64,000 bases of DNA. Source: Thermoflexus hugenholtzii JAD2. GTDB lineage: Bacteria; Pseudomonadota; Gammaproteobacteria; Burkholderiales; Burkholderiaceae. The notes beneath the pieces are model-generated. The model saw only the letters and a program-made list of their open reading frames with translations. It made no database searches and had not been told where the DNA came from. How positions within the stretch are numbered: position 1 is the first letter of the stretch; each line of letters opens with the position of its first letter. Shown here piece by piece: positions 20,711 through 30,374 of this stretch. The stretch covers positions 1 through 64,000 of the forward strand of contig CALPOM020000002.1 in assembly GCA_943325205.2 (NCBI GenBank), given 5' to 3'. Position numbers and translations under genes: made by a program.

Positions 20711-21496
20711 ATGGATTTAGGAATACAGGGTAAAGTCGCTTTGGTCTTGGCTTCGAGTAAGGGTTTAGGCCAAGCGATTGCAGTTTCCTTAGCCAAGGAG
20801 GGAGCGCGAGTTGTTCTGACGGGTAGAACGGTCGAGGCGCTTGAACGGACCGCCAAGCAGATTATAGAAGCTGGCGGAAGTGCAACTGTTTTGCCATGGG
20901 ACTTACATCAATTAAACGAGATTGATCTAAAGATTTCGCAGATTGAAAAAGAGGTAGGTCCGGTTGATATATTGATCAACAATACAGGTGGACCGCCGCC
21001 AACGTCAGCGGCAAATCAATCGATTGAATTATGGCAGTCCAACTTTAATCATTTAGTTTTGCTGTTAATGAAGGTGACTGATCGGGTGTTGCCGCATATG
21101 AAAGCAAAAGCTTGGGGAAGAATTATTACGAGCACCAGTTCAGGGATGATCTCTCCTATTCCAGGTTTAGCGATTTCAAACACGTTGCGTGCTGCAATTA
21201 TGGGATGGTCTAAAACCTTAGCGAGCGAAGTAGCTAAAGATGGTGTGACGGTGAACATTGTTTTACCTGGCAGGATTGCGACCGACCGGTTGCATGAATT
21301 AGATCAAATTCGTGCACAGAAAGAATCAAAGACAGTTGCTGAAATTAGCGCCCGCTTACTGGCGGCAATTCCGATTGGTCGTTACGGTGATCCACAGGAA
21401 TATGCTGCTGCGGTAACATTTTTAGCGAGCCAGCAAGCGTCATATATTACTGGTGCGACACTGCGGATTGATGGTGGCAGTTATGCTGGCCACTAA
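20711..21496 (+). CDS. SDR family oxidoreductase
   Basis: ALVLASSKGLGQAIAVSLAKEGARVVLTGR, NNTGGPP, SSSGMISPIPGLAISNTLRAAIMGWSKTLASE. Confidence 0.9.
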   Translation: MDLGIQGKVALVLASSKGLGQAIAVSLAKEGARVVLTGRTVEALERTAKQIIEAGGSATVLPWDLHQLNEIDLKISQIEKEVGPVDILINNTGGPPPTSAANQSIELWQSNFNHLVLLLMKVTDRVLPHMKAKAWGRIITSTSSGMISPIPGLAISNTLRAAIMGWSKTLASEVAKDGVTVNIVLPGRIATDRLHELDQIRAQKESKTVAEISARLLAAIPIGRYGDPQEYAAAVTFLASQQASYITGATLRIDGGSYAGH

Positions 21497-21527
21497 AAGC
21501 ATTTGAGATAGGCATCATTACGATTGC

Positions 21528-24020
21528 ATGAGTAACTCTATTTACAGGCGGATTACTGGATCACGGGAATTAGTTTGGCTTTTCTGTGCTCTAGTTCTAT
21601 CTGTTACGGCTTTAACTAGTGTGACTTTTTTATCGGATCGCCTATCCCAAACTTTTGAAAATAATGCTCTAGAATTGATTGCCTCAGACGCAATTATTCG
21701 CAGTGATAAGCCAATTAGGCCAGTTTTTTTAGAAAAAGCGCTTGCCGATGGACTACGTATTGGCCAAACGACTGTGTTTCCGACCATGGCGCAATTTAAG
21801 GAGCAGGCCAAGCTTGTTTCATTGAAAGCCGTTTCAAGTAGTTACCCACTGCGCGGTATGTTGCGACTGAAAAATGGTTCAACAGTTTTGCAGCGTGGGC
21901 AAGTTTGGATAGATCCTCAATTAGCAAAGATTCTGCAAATTGAAATTGGAGACAAGATCCAATTAGGGGAAATCAAATTTACAGTAAGTGACTTCATCGA
22001 TCGTGAATTAGATCGCGGCGCATCTTTTATGAATTTTTCACCGCGCGTAATGATGCATGAAGATGATTTGGCGGCAACAAAGCTATTAGGACTTGGTAGT
22101 CGTGCAAGCTATCGTTTGTTATTAGCTGGGCCTGCCGATATGTCCCTGAAGCAAGCTCAAATAAATGTAAAAAAATATACCGAGTGGGCCCTTAATTTTA
22201 TTGAAAAGGAAGATTTGAGGGGGGTGCAAATCGAAGGGATGGAGAACGGTCAACCTTTGATGCGTAAGACACTGGATCAAGCTAATCGATTCTTATCTTT
22301 GGTTGCACTGTTAACAGCCATGATTGCGGCTGTAGGTATTGCGTTAACTTCGCAGCGATATGTGGAGCGACAGAGCATCACTGCGGCAGTCTGGCGATGC
22401 TTTGGGGCGTCGCGTGGACAAATTTTATGGAGTCATGCCAAGCATTTCATTGTGGTGGCTATTTTAGGAGGTCTCTTAGGAATTCTGTTTGGATGGGTTT
22501 TTCATGAGCTATTTATTTGGGGAATGCGAAACTTGATTGATCAAGACTTACCAAACCCATCTTGGTGGCCAGTTTGGTGGGGTTTACTCGTCTCGATCAC
22601 GTTACTCTTTGGATTTTCGGGGCCACCGTTACTTGCCTTGACTCAAGTATCGCCATTACAAGCATTACGAAGTGTTGGTGGTAGGCGGACATTAGGTTAT
22701 ATCACTACAGCGCTATTTGGACTGGGTAGTTATGTGGTTTTACTATTTTGGATTTCACAAAACTTCAAACTAGCAGGCATTATTTTAGGAGCATTTATTG
22801 GTGGTGTGATTTTGTTTGGGGGAGTAGGATATTTCTTGGCGCGGTATTTAGGAGAGGTCTTCGCTAATCGGGTTCGCTTACCTGCGGGCATTCGATTTGC
22901 AGCGCAGCGTTTCAAAGGGAAGCCTCAATTTGCTGCCCAACAAATTACTACCCTAGCAGTGGCAATGATGGCATTGCTTTTATTGATCGTCCTGCAGATC
23001 GACGTTTTAGGTGCTTGGCGGTCTAGCATTCCTCAAAACTCACCTAATCGTTTTTTAATAAATATCCAGCCTGATCAAAAAGAGGGAGTGTTACAGTTAT
23101 TAACTGCGAATCAAGCTCAGTTAGATTTTGATTTATATCCCATGATTCGGGGTAGGTTAGTACGAATTAACCAACGCGAGATCAGTTCAAAAGATTATCA
23201 AGCAGATAATGCCAAGCGTTTAATTGATCGTGAATTTAATCTATCCTATGCTGATAAGATACCCCAAAAAAATCAGATTGTAGATGGTGTATGGTTCTCG
23301 CCGGGCGGGGATATTAAACAGGTATCGATTGAGTCAGGCTTAATGAAAACTCTTCAACTTCGCTTAGGAGATGTCCTTGAATTTGATGTGGCAGGATTGC
23401 GTTATGAGGCGAAGATTACTTCGGTTCGTAAACTAGATTGGAATACGATGCGCGTCAATTTTTTTGCAATGACGCCATCAGAACTATTATCAGATGCACC
23501 ACAAAGTTGGATTGTGGCGTATCGGCAAGAGCAGAATCAACGTATTGATATGGATATTATTGCGGCCTATCCAAATATCACTGTTGTTGATACTGAGCAA
23601 TCCTTAGCGCAAGCTAGTCGTGTACTAATGCAATTAGTTTTTGCGATACAGATCCTTTTTTTATTAACCTTAATAGCTGGTTTGTTAGTTTTATTGATTG
23701 TTTTAGCAGGCGTTCAAGATCGACGCGTACGTGAGGCTGCTGTATTAAAGACAATGGGCGCTAGTCAGGCTTTTTTAGCACGAACTTGGTTAGTTGAGTT
23801 TGTTTTTTGTGGTGGAGTTGGTGGTTTATTAAGTGGGCTCTGCGCGAGTACCACAGCGTGGTTTTTGGCAAATAATGCCTTAGAAATATCTATGCCATTT
23901 CCAGCATGGATTATTTTTCTTGGGTTTGTCATGGGAGTAATCTTGAGTGGTTTATCGAGTTGGTTTTTACACGTCAAGATTTTTAAGGTTTCTCCAGTTC
24001 ATATTTTACAAACCAATTAA
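21528..24020 (+). CDS. FtsX-like ABC transporter permease (YbbP-like)
   Basis: 830 aa, two FtsX/MacB-like permease modules, AAVGIALTSQRYVERQSITAAVWRCFGASRGQILWSH and DRRVREAAVLKTMGASQAFLARTWLVEF. Confidence 0.85.
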   Translation: MSNSIYRRITGSRELVWLFCALVLSVTALTSVTFLSDRLSQTFENNALELIASDAIIRSDKPIRPVFLEKALADGLRIGQTTVFPTMAQFKEQAKLVSLKAVSSSYPLRGMLRLKNGSTVLQRGQVWIDPQLAKILQIEIGDKIQLGEIKFTVSDFIDRELDRGASFMNFSPRVMMHEDDLAATKLLGLGSRASYRLLLAGPADMSLKQAQINVKKYTEWALNFIEKEDLRGVQIEGMENGQPLMRKTLDQANRFLSLVALLTAMIAAVGIALTSQRYVERQSITAAVWRCFGASRGQILWSHAKHFIVVAILGGLLGILFGWVFHELFIWGMRNLIDQDLPNPSWWPVWWGLLVSITLLFGFSGPPLLALTQVSPLQALRSVGGRRTLGYITTALFGLGSYVVLLFWISQNFKLAGIILGAFIGGVILFGGVGYFLARYLGEVFANRVRLPAGIRFAAQRFKGKPQFAAQQITTLAVAMMALLLLIVLQIDVLGAWRSSIPQNSPNRFLINIQPDQKEGVLQLLTANQAQLDFDLYPMIRGRLVRINQREISSKDYQADNAKRLIDREFNLSYADKIPQKNQIVDGVWFSPGGDIKQVSIESGLMKTLQLRLGDVLEFDVAGLRYEAKITSVRKLDWNTMRVNFFAMTPSELLSDAPQSWIVAYRQEQNQRIDMDIIAAYPNITVVDTEQSLAQASRVLMQLVFAIQILFLLTLIAGLLVLLIVLAGVQDRRVREAAVLKTMGASQAFLARTWLVEFVFCGGVGGLLSGLCASTTAWFLANNALEISMPFPAWIIFLGFVMGVILSGLSSWFLHVKIFKVSPVHILQTN

Positions 24021-24038
24021 ATACAATACGACAGGTAT

Positions 24039-24935
24039 TTAGGCTTGGAAAAATGGCCTATCACCAGCCACGGTAATGCGATGGCCACTTCGTGTATTTG
24101 GCCAATAGTCCCACATGGCCCGATGTTGAACACAGCGATTATCCCAAAAAGCAATAGAGTTTTTTTGCCATTTAAAGCGGCATTGAAATAATGGGTTTTC
24201 CATATGTTCGAATAGATAATTGAGAATACCATCGCTTTCATCGATAGGCACTCCAACTAGGTGGGTAGTAAATCCCTTATTGATATAGAGTGCTTTTTTT
24301 AAAGTTATTGGATGAGTACGAATTACTGGATGTTCAGCATGCGGGTAATTCGTTTTATCTTGTACACCAAAATTAGCATAAGTTCCGCGATACACGGGCT
24401 CGCCATCATGGAAGGCTGTTAAGCCGTGCAGATAAGTTTTCATTCGGTCTGACAAGGCATCATACGCAGCGTACATACTTGCAAATAAAGTATCACCACC
24501 ATTTTCTGGGCATTCGTAAATATGTAGAATACTTCCCATGGGAGGTTCTTGATCACAACTGACATCTGTATGCCAGACTTCACCATTTGCACGGGGTGAG
24601 TTTCTATCTGCCTGGATAAGCATCATTTCGGGGATATTGGCAACGTGTGGTGCGGCGGGATGAATATGCAGATCGCCAAAGATCTGTCCAAACGCCACAT
24701 GATTTTCTTTACTAATATTTTGATCGCGAAAGAAAATAACTTGATTTTCTGCCAGCGCGCGGTGGAGTTCTTCTTGTTGTTTTGCCAGAATGGGCTTGCT
24801 CAGGTCGATTTGATAAATTTCAGCCCCAATGACTGGAGTGAGTTTTTTAACTTCGATTGTTTCAAAGGGTTTTTGGGCATGGGTTTCATGACGGTATCTT
24901 GGCCCGTTATGACCTTTTAATTGGTTTGTACGCAT
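24039..24935 (-). CDS. TauD/TfdA family alpha-ketoglutarate-dependent dioxygenase
   Basis: GAEIYQIDLSKP, VIFFRDQNISKENHVAFGQIFG, EVWHTDVSCDQEPPMGSILH, FWDNRCVQHRAMWDYWPNTRSGHRITVAG. Confidence 0.93.
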   Translation of the reverse strand: MRTNQLKGHNGPRYRHETHAQKPFETIEVKKLTPVIGAEIYQIDLSKPILAKQQEELHRALAENQVIFFRDQNISKENHVAFGQIFGDLHIHPAAPHVANIPEMMLIQADRNSPRANGEVWHTDVSCDQEPPMGSILHIYECPENGGDTLFASMYAAYDALSDRMKTYLHGLTAFHDGEPVYRGTYANFGVQDKTNYPHAEHPVIRTHPITLKKALYINKGFTTHLVGVPIDESDGILNYLFEHMENPLFQCRFKWQKNSIAFWDNRCVQHRAMWDYWPNTRSGHRITVAGDRPFFQA

Positions 24936-24944
24936 CTTGGATTC

Positions 24945-25916
24945 CTAATCTAATTTCACATTGGTACTTCGGATAATTTTTCCCCAGCGTTCTATTTCTG
25001 CGACGGTAAAGGCGGCAAACTCTTCTGGGGTAGACGTGATTGGTGCACCACCAAGCCCATCAAATCGTTTGAGAACGAGGGGGTCAGTACACGCCGTAAC
25101 GATATCTTTATTAATTTTTCGAATAATTTCTTTCGGAGTACCTTTAGGTGCATAAAAACCTGTCCAAGTCCATATCTGGAAGCCAGTTAACCCAGCTTCT
25201 ATCGCGGAGGGAACTTTTGGAATCAGGTTATCTCTGGTGGGTAGACTAACTGCTAGGCCACGCATTTTCCCACCATCGATTTGTAAGCGTCCATTGGTTG
25301 TGTCGATAGTCATGAAGCTTAGCAGACCAGATAGAAGGTCCGGGAATGCCTGTGGATTACTTTTGTAGCCAATGGCACGGGCTGAGGCTTGCGCTTGTTG
25401 TAAATATAGTTCAGAGGCAATTCTAGCGGGCAACGAACCAGCACCAAAACTATGCTTATCAGGCTCAGACTGAAGGAGTGCAGTTAAGTCGCCAAGTGTT
25501 TTAATGGGCGAGTCAGCGCGTACGAGGACCACAAAAGACAATTTTCCAAACAAAGAAATTGCCTCAAAATCCTCAATAGGTCGATAGGGCAGTTTGGGGT
25601 AGAGTGCTGGATTAACAGCATGCGTCATAGCAGAGGTTAAAAACAGATGGTGACCATCTGGTTTAGATCTGGCGGCTGCTTCTGCACCTGGAATGCCATT
25701 ACCACCCCCACGATTATCAATTGTGACGGCTTGGCCCCACATTTGGGAGAGTTTTGCGGCGATTACTCGGCCGGTAATATCTGTGGCTGCTCCTGCGGGA
25801 AATGGCACGATAATATTGACTCTAGACTCAGGCCAAGTTTGCCCGAATGACGCATTGGGTAGAACTAATCCAAGGCTACTCGTTACTAGGCCTTTGTTAA
25901 AAAGACGTCGGTCCAA
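24945..25916 (-). CDS. Tripartite tricarboxylate transporter (Bug family) substrate-binding protein
   Basis: WPESRVNIIVPFPAGAATDITGRVIAAKLSQMWGQAVTIDNRGGGNGIPGAEAAARSKPDGHH. Confidence 0.92.
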   Translation of the reverse strand: MDRRLFNKGLVTSSLGLVLPNASFGQTWPESRVNIIVPFPAGAATDITGRVIAAKLSQMWGQAVTIDNRGGGNGIPGAEAAARSKPDGHHLFLTSAMTHAVNPALYPKLPYRPIEDFEAISLFGKLSFVVLVRADSPIKTLGDLTALLQSEPDKHSFGAGSLPARIASELYLQQAQASARAIGYKSNPQAFPDLLSGLLSFMTIDTTNGRLQIDGGKMRGLAVSLPTRDNLIPKVPSAIEAGLTGFQIWTWTGFYAPKGTPKEIIRKINKDIVTACTDPLVLKRFDGLGGAPITSTPEEFAAFTVAEIERWGKIIRSTNVKLD

Positions 25917-25945
25917 AATGATCTCCGGTTGTAATCCACTATTGG

Positions 25946-25969
25946 ATTAACTACAGCATTAACTACTGC
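25946..25969. repeat. 12-bp tandem duplication, one mismatch
   Basis: attaactacagc / attaactactgc. Confidence 0.6.
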
Positions 25970-26077
25970 ATATTATTTTTATGATGGCGGTTGACGGTAT
26001 CCTTGACAACCTTTTGCACCTTTAGGTTAGTCAGAACTGCAGGAATTGTCAAGAAGTCCTCCAAGGATCACCTGGCT

Positions 26078-26632
26078 TTAGGCTGAAGGATTGACTTCAT
26101 CTATCGGTGACTTGGGTAGTTGTATTAGGCGGGTTTTGGCAAGGCGATCAGCTAGAGACTGTTTTCCAAGTTGATTATTTTGATCGAGTAGGCAAGTCAA
26201 AGGCCAGAAAAAGAGAGCCATGACAAATAGCAGTTCTAACGTAGGCCAGTTGCCCATGGGGTATCCGAGAAGCAATTTATAAGCGCCATAGATGATAACT
26301 GCTGGAATCAGCCAGAGCGAACCGATCGCAAAGCGAATCAGAGCTTGTGAGCGATTTAAATGCTTGCCAGACAAGTTAACCATTTTGACTCTCCAAGTCT
26401 GCATAGCAAGGGTTTGTCCGGTATTTGTCCAATACCAAACAAAGTAGAGTCCGAATAATAAGTAGACATGCGCAAAAGCTAGCCAAGGTGGGACTTGGAT
26501 TTGGAGCATGACTCCAAGGGCAAGGGATGGCACTAGGTAGCCCAAAGCCCAAACTCCCAGGAGCATGAGCATTTCATAAAGACCCACACAAATTCTGCGA
26601 CGAATACTAGGTGCTACGAGGATATTTTCCAA
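26078..26632 (-). CDS. RDD family membrane protein
   Basis: RRRICVGLYEMLMLLGVWALGYLVPS, WTNTGQTLAMQTWRVKMVN, SLADRLAKTRLIQLPK. Confidence 0.88.
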   Translation of the reverse strand: MENILVAPSIRRRICVGLYEMLMLLGVWALGYLVPSLALGVMLQIQVPPWLAFAHVYLLFGLYFVWYWTNTGQTLAMQTWRVKMVNLSGKHLNRSQALIRFAIGSLWLIPAVIIYGAYKLLLGYPMGNWPTLELLFVMALFFWPLTCLLDQNNQLGKQSLADRLAKTRLIQLPKSPIDEVNPSA

Positions 26633-26643
26633 GGAGTAACAGC

Positions 26644-27120
26644 TTAATTGGGTTTTAAGGAAGGGGCGTTAACAAGGGACGGTTTTTTTTGTTTCGAGTT
26701 AGCCTCGTCGGCTAACTGTTTTTTTTCTTCAGGAGATAGCTGTTGATAAGCCTCCCAGGCTTCGGCTTTTTTTTCATTTGGGATAGATTGACTTTTAATG
26801 AAATTTGCTCGGGCAGTCCGGCGTTCCTTGATGGATAGTTTGGACCAGTCTAACATTCGGATTTTTAAGCGTTCTTTTTCCGTATCTGAAAACTGATCAT
26901 ACCGATTTGCCAGTTGGGCCCATTTCGATTTTTGCTCGGAAGTTAGGCTTGCCCAGTCCTCCTCCAGTGAGGCTAAGACTTCTTTTTGGGGAGTTGAAAG
27001 TTCTGCCCAGCCAGGTGCTTTAGAGCCAATCGCATTCACAGAAGAGGATTGGGCATAGGCGAAATGTGCTGCAGGGGTAGAGAGAAGCCCAGTTAATAAT
27101 AAAATAGTTAATAATTTCAT
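26644..27120 (-). CDS. DUF3106 domain-containing periplasmic protein
   Basis: Signal peptide; W/L repeats GWAELSTPQKEVLASLEEDWASLTSEQKSKWAQLANRYDQFSDTEKERLKIRMLDWSKLSIKERRTAR. Confidence 0.85.
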   Translation of the reverse strand: MKLLTILLLTGLLSTPAAHFAYAQSSSVNAIGSKAPGWAELSTPQKEVLASLEEDWASLTSEQKSKWAQLANRYDQFSDTEKERLKIRMLDWSKLSIKERRTARANFIKSQSIPNEKKAEAWEAYQQLSPEEKKQLADEANSKQKKPSLVNAPSLKPN

Positions 27121-27208
27121 ATACTTATATCGGTTCGCAAGGTTTTAATACCGATCCAATTGAACCATTGAGCATGCTGCAATAGTTAGGGGAAGCAGAA
27201 TGGCCAAT

Positions 27209-27733
27209 CTACTGATTGAGGCTTGGGTCGGGCGCTTTTTCACGATTTTTTTCAGTTGAGTTAGCAACTGCAGCCGGGTCATCTTGCTCATTCGCTTTTT
27301 CAGCCCGGGCAAGCATATTTTTTAAGAATAGCTTAAAGCCATCATCGGCATAGGCATCTGGCGGCACTGAATCGCTCAAAATGGCCGCATCAACTTCGAC
27401 AATATCACTCAAACGGGCTTGTTGTTGCCAATCAGCAATTAAAAAGACTGTTATACAGATGAGTAATAGGGTACCAAGCCAATTAAAGGACTCGTAATTC
27501 ATATTGAAAAATCCAGTAGAAAGAGTTTGGCTCGATTTTTTTTGCACAGAAAGTGCTTTTTCTCGCGATTTTTCAAGGTTTTTTAACACTTTAGGAGAAA
27601 GGTGGGCCAATTCTTTATCGAGTGAGCGAGCCACTGTCTTACCAATTTGGTCGATTAATAGGTCATTCATGCTGCTTTTCTGAGCAAAATGCGGATTTAT
27701 CGTGGTAGACGGGTTTTGATTTAAGGTATTCAT
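27209..27733 (-). CDS. DUF3619 family protein, single TM; possible anti-sigma factor
   Basis: Adjacent to ECF sigma; cytoplasmic N-terminus, one TM (WLGTLLLICITVFLIADW), ARLSDIVEVDAAILSDSVPPDAYADDGFKLFL C-terminal region. Anti-sigma role is inference. Confidence 0.78.
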   Translation of the reverse strand: MNTLNQNPSTTINPHFAQKSSMNDLLIDQIGKTVARSLDKELAHLSPKVLKNLEKSREKALSVQKKSSQTLSTGFFNMNYESFNWLGTLLLICITVFLIADWQQQARLSDIVEVDAAILSDSVPPDAYADDGFKLFLKNMLARAEKANEQDDPAAVANSTEKNREKAPDPSLNQ

Positions 27734-27803
27734 CGATTACTCGCTTCTTTTTAGGGTGAGGCTTAAAGGTAAAACATCAATTCAATTAATTAGAAATTAC
27801 AAT

Positions 27804-28370
27804 TTAAAAACTAATTCCAAGCTTTTTTAATGCTAAAGCCAAAGTATGACAAGCTCGAGAACAATGTGTTTTAACACTTCCTTCACTACAACCCATCGCC
27901 GAGGCCGTCTCAGAAATGTCTAACTCCTCCCAATAACGCATGAGGAAGGCTTCGCGTTGACGATTTGGTAACTTTTCTATTTCTTTTTCTAATATTGTTG
28001 ATAATTCCATTCTTTCAAGCTGTTTTGATGATTCTTGCCCAAAACTAGAGGTCTCTGGATTTTCCAAGAAGTCTTCTGGGTGAGCATCCTCATCCGCATC
28101 ATTTTTTTTAAACTTAGAGAATAGAGTAACCCAAGTGTTTCTGACCTTTTGCCGTCTAAACCAGTCCTTGGTGCAGTTTTGCACAATTCTTGTGAAAAGT
28201 AATGGTAATTCTTCAATATTTTTATCGCCATAACTTTGCGAGAGTTTAATCATGGCATCCTGTACGATATCTAAAGCTGCATCCTCATCGCGAACCGCAT
28301 AAAGAACTTGCTTAAAAGCGCGCTTTTCACTAGATTTGAGGAAGTCAGAAAGTTCTTTTGCAGAAGCCAT
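27804..28370 (-). CDS. RNA polymerase sigma factor, sigma-70 family (ECF type)
   Basis: VRDEDAALDIVQDAMIKLSQSY, LFTRIVQNCTKDWFRRQK, LPNRQREAFLMRYWEELDISETASAMGCSEGSVKTHCSRACHTLA (sigma4 HTH). Confidence 0.93.
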   Translation of the reverse strand: MASAKELSDFLKSSEKRAFKQVLYAVRDEDAALDIVQDAMIKLSQSYGDKNIEELPLLFTRIVQNCTKDWFRRQKVRNTWVTLFSKFKKNDADEDAHPEDFLENPETSSFGQESSKQLERMELSTILEKEIEKLPNRQREAFLMRYWEELDISETASAMGCSEGSVKTHCSRACHTLALALKKLGISF

Positions 28371-28427
28371 GATTGAATTTTAAACACCAAACCAATATTT
28401 TTGTTCAATAAAAGACTTGAAATGTAA

Positions 28428-28568
28428 TATAATTTAAAGTTCGCTTACACGAAACCTTTTAAAAGAAGGGTTTGAATCCGCAAGCATAGCCGCACGAAGT
28501 CACGCCACAAGCTGGGCAGAGAGCAGACCAACCAATTTTTTGCCGAAAATTGCAAAGGACTATTAGAA
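28428..28568 (+). promoter_or_regulatory. Candidate promoter and structured 5' leader of ilvI
   Basis: TATAAT at 28428-28433 (weak -35); hairpins AAACCTTT/AAGGGTTT (28452-28473) and CAATTTT-TTGCCG-AAAATTG (28533-28552) just before the SD. Confidence 0.5.
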
Positions 28569-30374
28569 ATGAATACTGTCAATGAAGTTGTAAATACCCC
28601 GTTTAAGTCAAACGAACAACTAGCACCCAATCCAGCATCAAATTCTGAAGTGCCATCTTCCGCCCAAATAATTGGTGCCGAAATTTTGGTTCGAGCTTTA
28701 GCCGAGGAGGGGGTTGAATACGTCTGGGGTTACCCTGGCGGTTCAGTTTTATACATATATGACGAAATTCACAAACAAGAAAAATTCGAGCATATTTTAG
28801 TGCGTCATGAGCAGGGTGCTGTGCACGCTGCTGATGGCTTTGCCCGCGCTTCTGGTAAGGTGGGCGTTGCTCTAGTTACGTCCGGACCGGGCGTCACAAA
28901 TGCTGTTACCGGTATTGCCACGGCCTATATGGACTCTGTACCACTTGTGGTGATTACTGGCAACGTGCCTTCGCACATGATTGGCGAGGACGCTTTTCAG
29001 GAGTGTGACACCGTTGGTATTACTAGGCCAATTGTCAAACATAATTTTTTAGTAAAAGATGTAAAAGACTTAGCAGTAACGATAAAAAAAGCCTTTCACA
29101 TTGCTCAAACTGGTCGGCCTGGACCTGTGGTCATCGACATTCCCAAAGATATTTCTTTTCACAAAGCCGTTTATGAATATCCAAAAGAAATTGAAATGCG
29201 TTCGTATAACCCAGTGCTGCGGGGGCATTCTGGCCAAATTCGTAAAGCCATTCAGTTATTGCTAGATGCGAAGCGCCCATATATTTATAGTGGTGGGGGC
29301 GTTATTTTGGCAAACGCTGCGCCGCAACTCAAGGAATTTGCTGAATTATTAGGTTATCCGGTTACCAATACGTTAATGGGCCTCGGTGGATTTCCTGGTT
29401 CCAACCCTCAGTTTGTTGGGATGCTTGGTATGCATGGCACTTACGAAGCCAATATGGCTATGCAAAATGCAGATGTAGTGATCGCGATTGGTGCGCGCTT
29501 TGATGACCGAGTGATTGGTAATCCTCAGCATTATATGAGTGTGCCGCGCAAGGTGATTCACGTGGATATTGATCCATCGGTGATTTCCAAAAGAGTCCAC
29601 GCTGACGTGCCGATTGTTGGCAATCTTAAGGACGTTTTGACAGAGATGACGGCACAGATTCGCTCGATGGGTCCTATTAAAAACCAGTCCGACGTTCAAA
29701 TTTGGTGGCAGCAAATTAAAGAATGGCAAAAAACAGATTGCTTGAAATATGATCGCCAATCTGAAATCGTCAAACCACAATATGTCGTTGAGAAGTTGTA
29801 CGAATTGACTGGTGGAGACGCATTCATCTGCTCGGATGTAGGGCAGCATCAAATGTGGGCAGCGCAGTTTTATAAATTCAACAAGCCTAGAAGATGGATT
29901 AATTCTGGTGGACTAGGCACCATGGGAGTTGGGTTGCCTTATGCGATGGGAATTAAAAAGGCTTTTCCTAATGAAGAAGTGTGTACGATTACTGGCGAGG
30001 GGTCGATTCAAATGTGTAGTCAGGAATTGTCGACCTGTTTGCAATATGACACGCCGATTAAGATCATTTCCCTCAATAATCGGTATTTGGGAATGGTCAG
30101 ACAATGGCAGGAGTTAAGTTACAGTAAGAGATACTCCCATTCTTATATGGATTCCTTACCCGATTTTGTGAAGTTAGCGGAAGCTTATGGTCATGTCGGG
30201 ATGCGGATTGAAAAAACTGCAGACGTCGAGGGGGCTTTGCGTGAGGCCTTGAAATTAAAAAAACGCACAGTCTTCATGGACTTTCAGACTGACCCAACAG
30301 AGAATGTTTGGCCGATGGTTGAAGCCGGCAAGGGAATTACAGAAATGTTGCTCGGTGGGGAGAATGATGAATGA
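28569..30374 (+). CDS. ilvI: Acetolactate synthase 3, large (catalytic) subunit
   Basis: EYVWGYPGGSVLYIYDEI, RHEQGAVHAADGFARASGKVGVALVTSGPGVTNAVTGIATAYMDSVPLVVITG; TPP site GEGSIQMCSQELSTCLQYDTPIKIISLNN. Confidence 0.96.
   Translation: MNTVNEVVNTPFKSNEQLAPNPASNSEVPSSAQIIGAEILVRALAEEGVEYVWGYPGGSVLYIYDEIHKQEKFEHILVRHEQGAVHAADGFARASGKVGVALVTSGPGVTNAVTGIATAYMDSVPLVVITGNVPSHMIGEDAFQECDTVGITRPIVKHNFLVKDVKDLAVTIKKAFHIAQTGRPGPVVIDIPKDISFHKAVYEYPKEIEMRSYNPVLRGHSGQIRKAIQLLLDAKRPYIYSGGGVILANAAPQLKEFAELLGYPVTNTLMGLGGFPGSNPQFVGMLGMHGTYEANMAMQNADVVIAIGARFDDRVIGNPQHYMSVPRKVIHVDIDPSVISKRVHADVPIVGNLKDVLTEMTAQIRSMGPIKNQSDVQIWWQQIKEWQKTDCLKYDRQSEIVKPQYVVEKLYELTGGDAFICSDVGQHQMWAAQFYKFNKPRRWINSGGLGTMGVGLPYAMGIKKAFPNEEVCTITGEGSIQMCSQELSTCLQYDTPIKIISLNNRYLGMVRQWQELSYSKRYSHSYMDSLPDFVKLAEAYGHVGMRIEKTADVEGALREALKLKKRTVFMDFQTDPTENVWPMVEAGKGITEMLLGGENDE

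Noticed and set aside
28445-28630. 61-aa minus-strand ORF over the ilvI leader
   Set aside because: Overlaps the ilvI start antisense; no family resemblance.
29373-29852. 159-aa antisense ORF within ilvI
   Set aside because: Shadow ORF opposite a highly conserved gene; composition mirrors the sense codons.
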